From: Candidatus Woesearchaeota archaeon
Lineage (GTDB): Archaea; Nanobdellota; Nanobdellia; SCGC-AAA011-G17; GW2011-AR17
Reading direction: 5' to 3'
Length of the DNA: 6,798 nucleotides
Assembly: GCA_018302165.1 (NCBI GenBank)
Contig: JAGWAA010000038.1
Location: 1 to 6,798, forward strand
The translations under genes and the position numbers were made by a program. Positions 5,801 through 6,798 of the stretch are shown here, piece by piece; the first letter of the stretch is position 1, and each line of letters begins with the position of its first letter. The notes beneath the pieces were generated by a model. That model saw only the letters and a list, made by a program, of their open reading frames with translations, was not told where the DNA came from and ran no database searches.

Positions 5801-6798
5801 GATGGAACTTATTATTGGAAAGTAAATAGAATAGAATTCGGAAATTTCTCTTTAGATAATGAAATAATTAATGGAAGTTCGGATATTAGGCAAATTAATC
5901 TTAAGAGAAAATTTCCATTAATTAGTTTTACTGTGGACTATTCCAAAGATTATTCTGAAACTACGACAACAATAAATTTTAGTTCTAGTGAAAATTTATT
6001 CTGTCAATATAGAACTTATAATAGTGATTGGATTGAAATAAATTATACTAGTGGGAGTATTCATTCACAAATATTTAATTTAACTAATTTTGGAAATTTC
6101 ACTTATTATTTTAATTGTAATGATAGTAGTAATAACTTTGTAAATAAAACTTATAGTTATTATATTTTTAATAGAAGTGTTTTAGCATATATTAATGTTA
6201 CAGAAAGAAATCTCACTGCCGGAACTAGGAATGTAATTAATTTTTCTGCTTCTGAAATACACATTGGTTATTTAGAAATTACTACTAGAGATTATATGAC
6301 ATCTAAATTAGGGATGATAAAACATATCTGGAATCAAAATCCTGAAAATTCAAGCACTGGTTTAGAACCTCAAATTATTGCTTTTTGGACTATATTTTTA
6401 GATGATAATTTAGTTACTAACTTAACTGGGAATGTTACAACAAGATTAATCTATAATGCTTTAGATATTTCTGGGGTTACTGCAGTAAATTTAAGTTTAT
6501 ATTGGTTTAATCCAAAAACTTCAATCTGGGAATATCAAGGAGAAAATGTTTTAACTAATGACCAGGTTGTGATTATTAATACGAGTAGATTTGGGACTTA
6601 TGCATTATCTGGGACTGGAGTTGGAACTTCAACAACTCCAACAAATAGGGCTGATACAGGGGCTGCTTTAAAACCCAAATTATTGAAGACAATACCAACG
6701 GAGTATATTGAATGTCGAACAGATTCAGATTGTTTTGAAGGATATATTTGTGAATATAATTTTTGTGTTGAGGAAATAATTTATGATGAGATTATTAT
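2849..6798 (+). CDS. Giant membrane-anchored surface protein with three LamG domains, Ig-like and FN3-like modules; C terminus beyond the window
   Basis: This is a probable extracellular adhesion or ligand-recognition protein; 1316 residues are visible, with no stop. A basic 25-residue N terminus precedes one hydrophobic segment (27-44), giving a signal anchor with the rest outside. Modules in order: Ig-like (about 52-152, Cys99 and Cys149 likely paired); LamG1 (155-354); first part of a beta module (368-455); LamG2 (467-661); second part of that module (666-699); first part of an FN3-like domain (709-773); LamG3 (782-975); its second part (976-1002); Ig-like (1015-1107, Cys1052 and Cys1090); a beta-rich domain (1109-1254); a Thr/Ala linker; a Cys motif (1289-1306). 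The LamG copies share W-x2-hydrophobic, YLNG/IDG and G-x-IDE or IDS landmarks and are well diverged. About 60 N-x-S/T sequons suggest N-glycosylation. No glycosidase active site was recognised. ATG at 2849 is the only in-frame ATG after the stop at 2831. Ligand is unknown. Confidence 0.9.
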   Translation, partial: MDGHIQKRVAKGLLGQRINQNKPYWNILVIVLVVIVMILLILFVNFKFTGDVVKEFDYGKLESTTAYDFWTLGNSSGTLQVDYVFVEPEQKYVNSTYYCFNGSVSNDVSSLFYLWYINGSLKPNLNTSSIVSGFPSASRNFSTYDHIDCGIIPQDSSLLAYWSFDEGSGVAFKEIINNNTGSSTVADWKVGRNHYSVNISEDNYYDVISPSGLNLTNNFTYEIWFKQDQIGTAVILDNADTVFIKLESGKAKGYLEISEEIPTLKIISNENIPLNQWNQLVMTYDNQNISLYLNGDLQNKTNLTGNVDDFSGNIAFGRLTATPTQYLYGQIDEVAIYNKSLSASEVLDHYNRGIIILSKHNTLILDVNEANFSVGTLTNVTYSSSRGGLILSNCSTNVYCENGEYISSIKTINDNEYEVEVFYGMESITNGNISFQVRTGINSDNGSIKWSNYSGIDPAYSLDNYKILALPFSEGKGTTVLDLVTGNSYNISNSDFTPEGYSGTALRFFGDGSLSIDDYAPLRLVNQNYSIELFIKPHISEEMIIFTKLKYYMYLNDSLNVIFNTSNDDGNLYTLSSNSSLMLNQWNHVVVTHDDENITKIYLNGTLSASQEFNSSITLDTTDLVLGYFGNLNRYNGSIDSFTIYNRTLSTDEVINRKNSLNPQGGYYDANDYVQYKAIFSTEDTASTPVITNVSMRLQNHSVFVYNSAPNNLSLTTPANNTIIGADSSSFLFVWNPGNLLEDTFILSSEWILSNYSNFSEIVDSNLGVNNYSIQDFTDPQTLIVEHFDYKGDLYNHGWAGNLSATSGLGRYNNGLLFEQRGNYLRTNSRIIDSKEGSIEFWIKPNWNANDSQTNYFFYHNTNGLSLNRTGSQLLYSVGTTNVNKITYNISNWEANVWYHVATSWKRNGNISLIIDGIEVNTTTIGFINSFYGERFYLGSNADITSSNIIINGTIDELRISNVFRKEHSALLEQELNVSIINISDGTYYWKVNRIEFGNFSLDNEIINGSSDIRQINLKRKFPLISFTVDYSKDYSETTTTINFSSSENLFCQYRTYNSDWIEINYTSGSIHSQIFNLTNFGNFTYYFNCNDSSNNFVNKTYSYYIFNRSVLAYINVTERNLTAGTRNVINFSASEIHIGYLEITTRDYMTSKLGMIKHIWNQNPENSSTGLEPQIIAFWTIFLDDNLVTNLTGNVTTRLIYNALDISGVTAVNLSLYWFNPKTSIWEYQGENVLTNDQVVIINTSRFGTYALSGTGVGTSTTPTNRADTGAALKPKLLKTIPTEYIECRTDSDCFEGYICEYNFCVEEIIYDEII

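Noticed and set aside
3200..5880. Recurring DNA words such as ATTAATGGAAG, which look like short repeats
   Set aside because: They are in-frame codons for I-N-G-S/T in beta hairpins and sequons, in a low-complexity A+T-rich gene. Spacing is irregular, so they are not a DNA repeat family or CRISPR.

Overview
The window is A+T-rich and most likely archaeal. A DPANN lineage such as Woesearchaeota or Pacearchaeota is the best guess, by resemblance only. Three things support this: TATA-like boxes sit about 24 to 29 nt upstream of start codons with almost no leader; a Bateman (CBS-pair) protein ends in a four-cysteine zinc ribbon; and a very large Asn-rich surface protein combines LamG, Ig-like and FN3-like modules with a small Cys motif. 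No rRNA, tRNA or other marker gene is present, so the taxonomy is inference.

Layout. Four genes lie head to tail on the minus strand. Read in their own direction they are: a CBS-pair plus zinc-ribbon protein (2739 to 2206), two small related proteins of unknown function (2167 to 1670 and 1633 to 1118), and an 11-TM amino-acid permease (1115 to 1, cut by the window edge near its C terminus). The permease start lies 2 nt after the stop of the preceding gene, so those two are almost certainly co-transcribed. The other minus-strand genes are separated by 36 to 38 nt and carry their own TATA-like boxes. A 109-nt divergent spacer (2740 to 2848) holds promoters facing both ways. From 2849 to the right edge runs one uninterrupted plus-strand gene of more than 1316 codons, encoding a membrane-anchored extracellular protein with three LamG domains.

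Function. The minus-strand cluster pairs amino-acid transport with a likely nucleotide-sensing CBS protein and two unknown cytoplasmic proteins. A regulatory link is possible but unproven. The plus-strand product is probably a glycosylated adhesion or surface-recognition protein. Its most distinctive feature is that the second and third LamG domains appear to be inserted inside other beta-sandwich modules rather than strung between them.

I found no CRISPR array, mobile element, RNA gene or defence system. Outside the genes the longest stretch is the 109-nt divergent spacer, so no gene-free region exceeds 300 bases.
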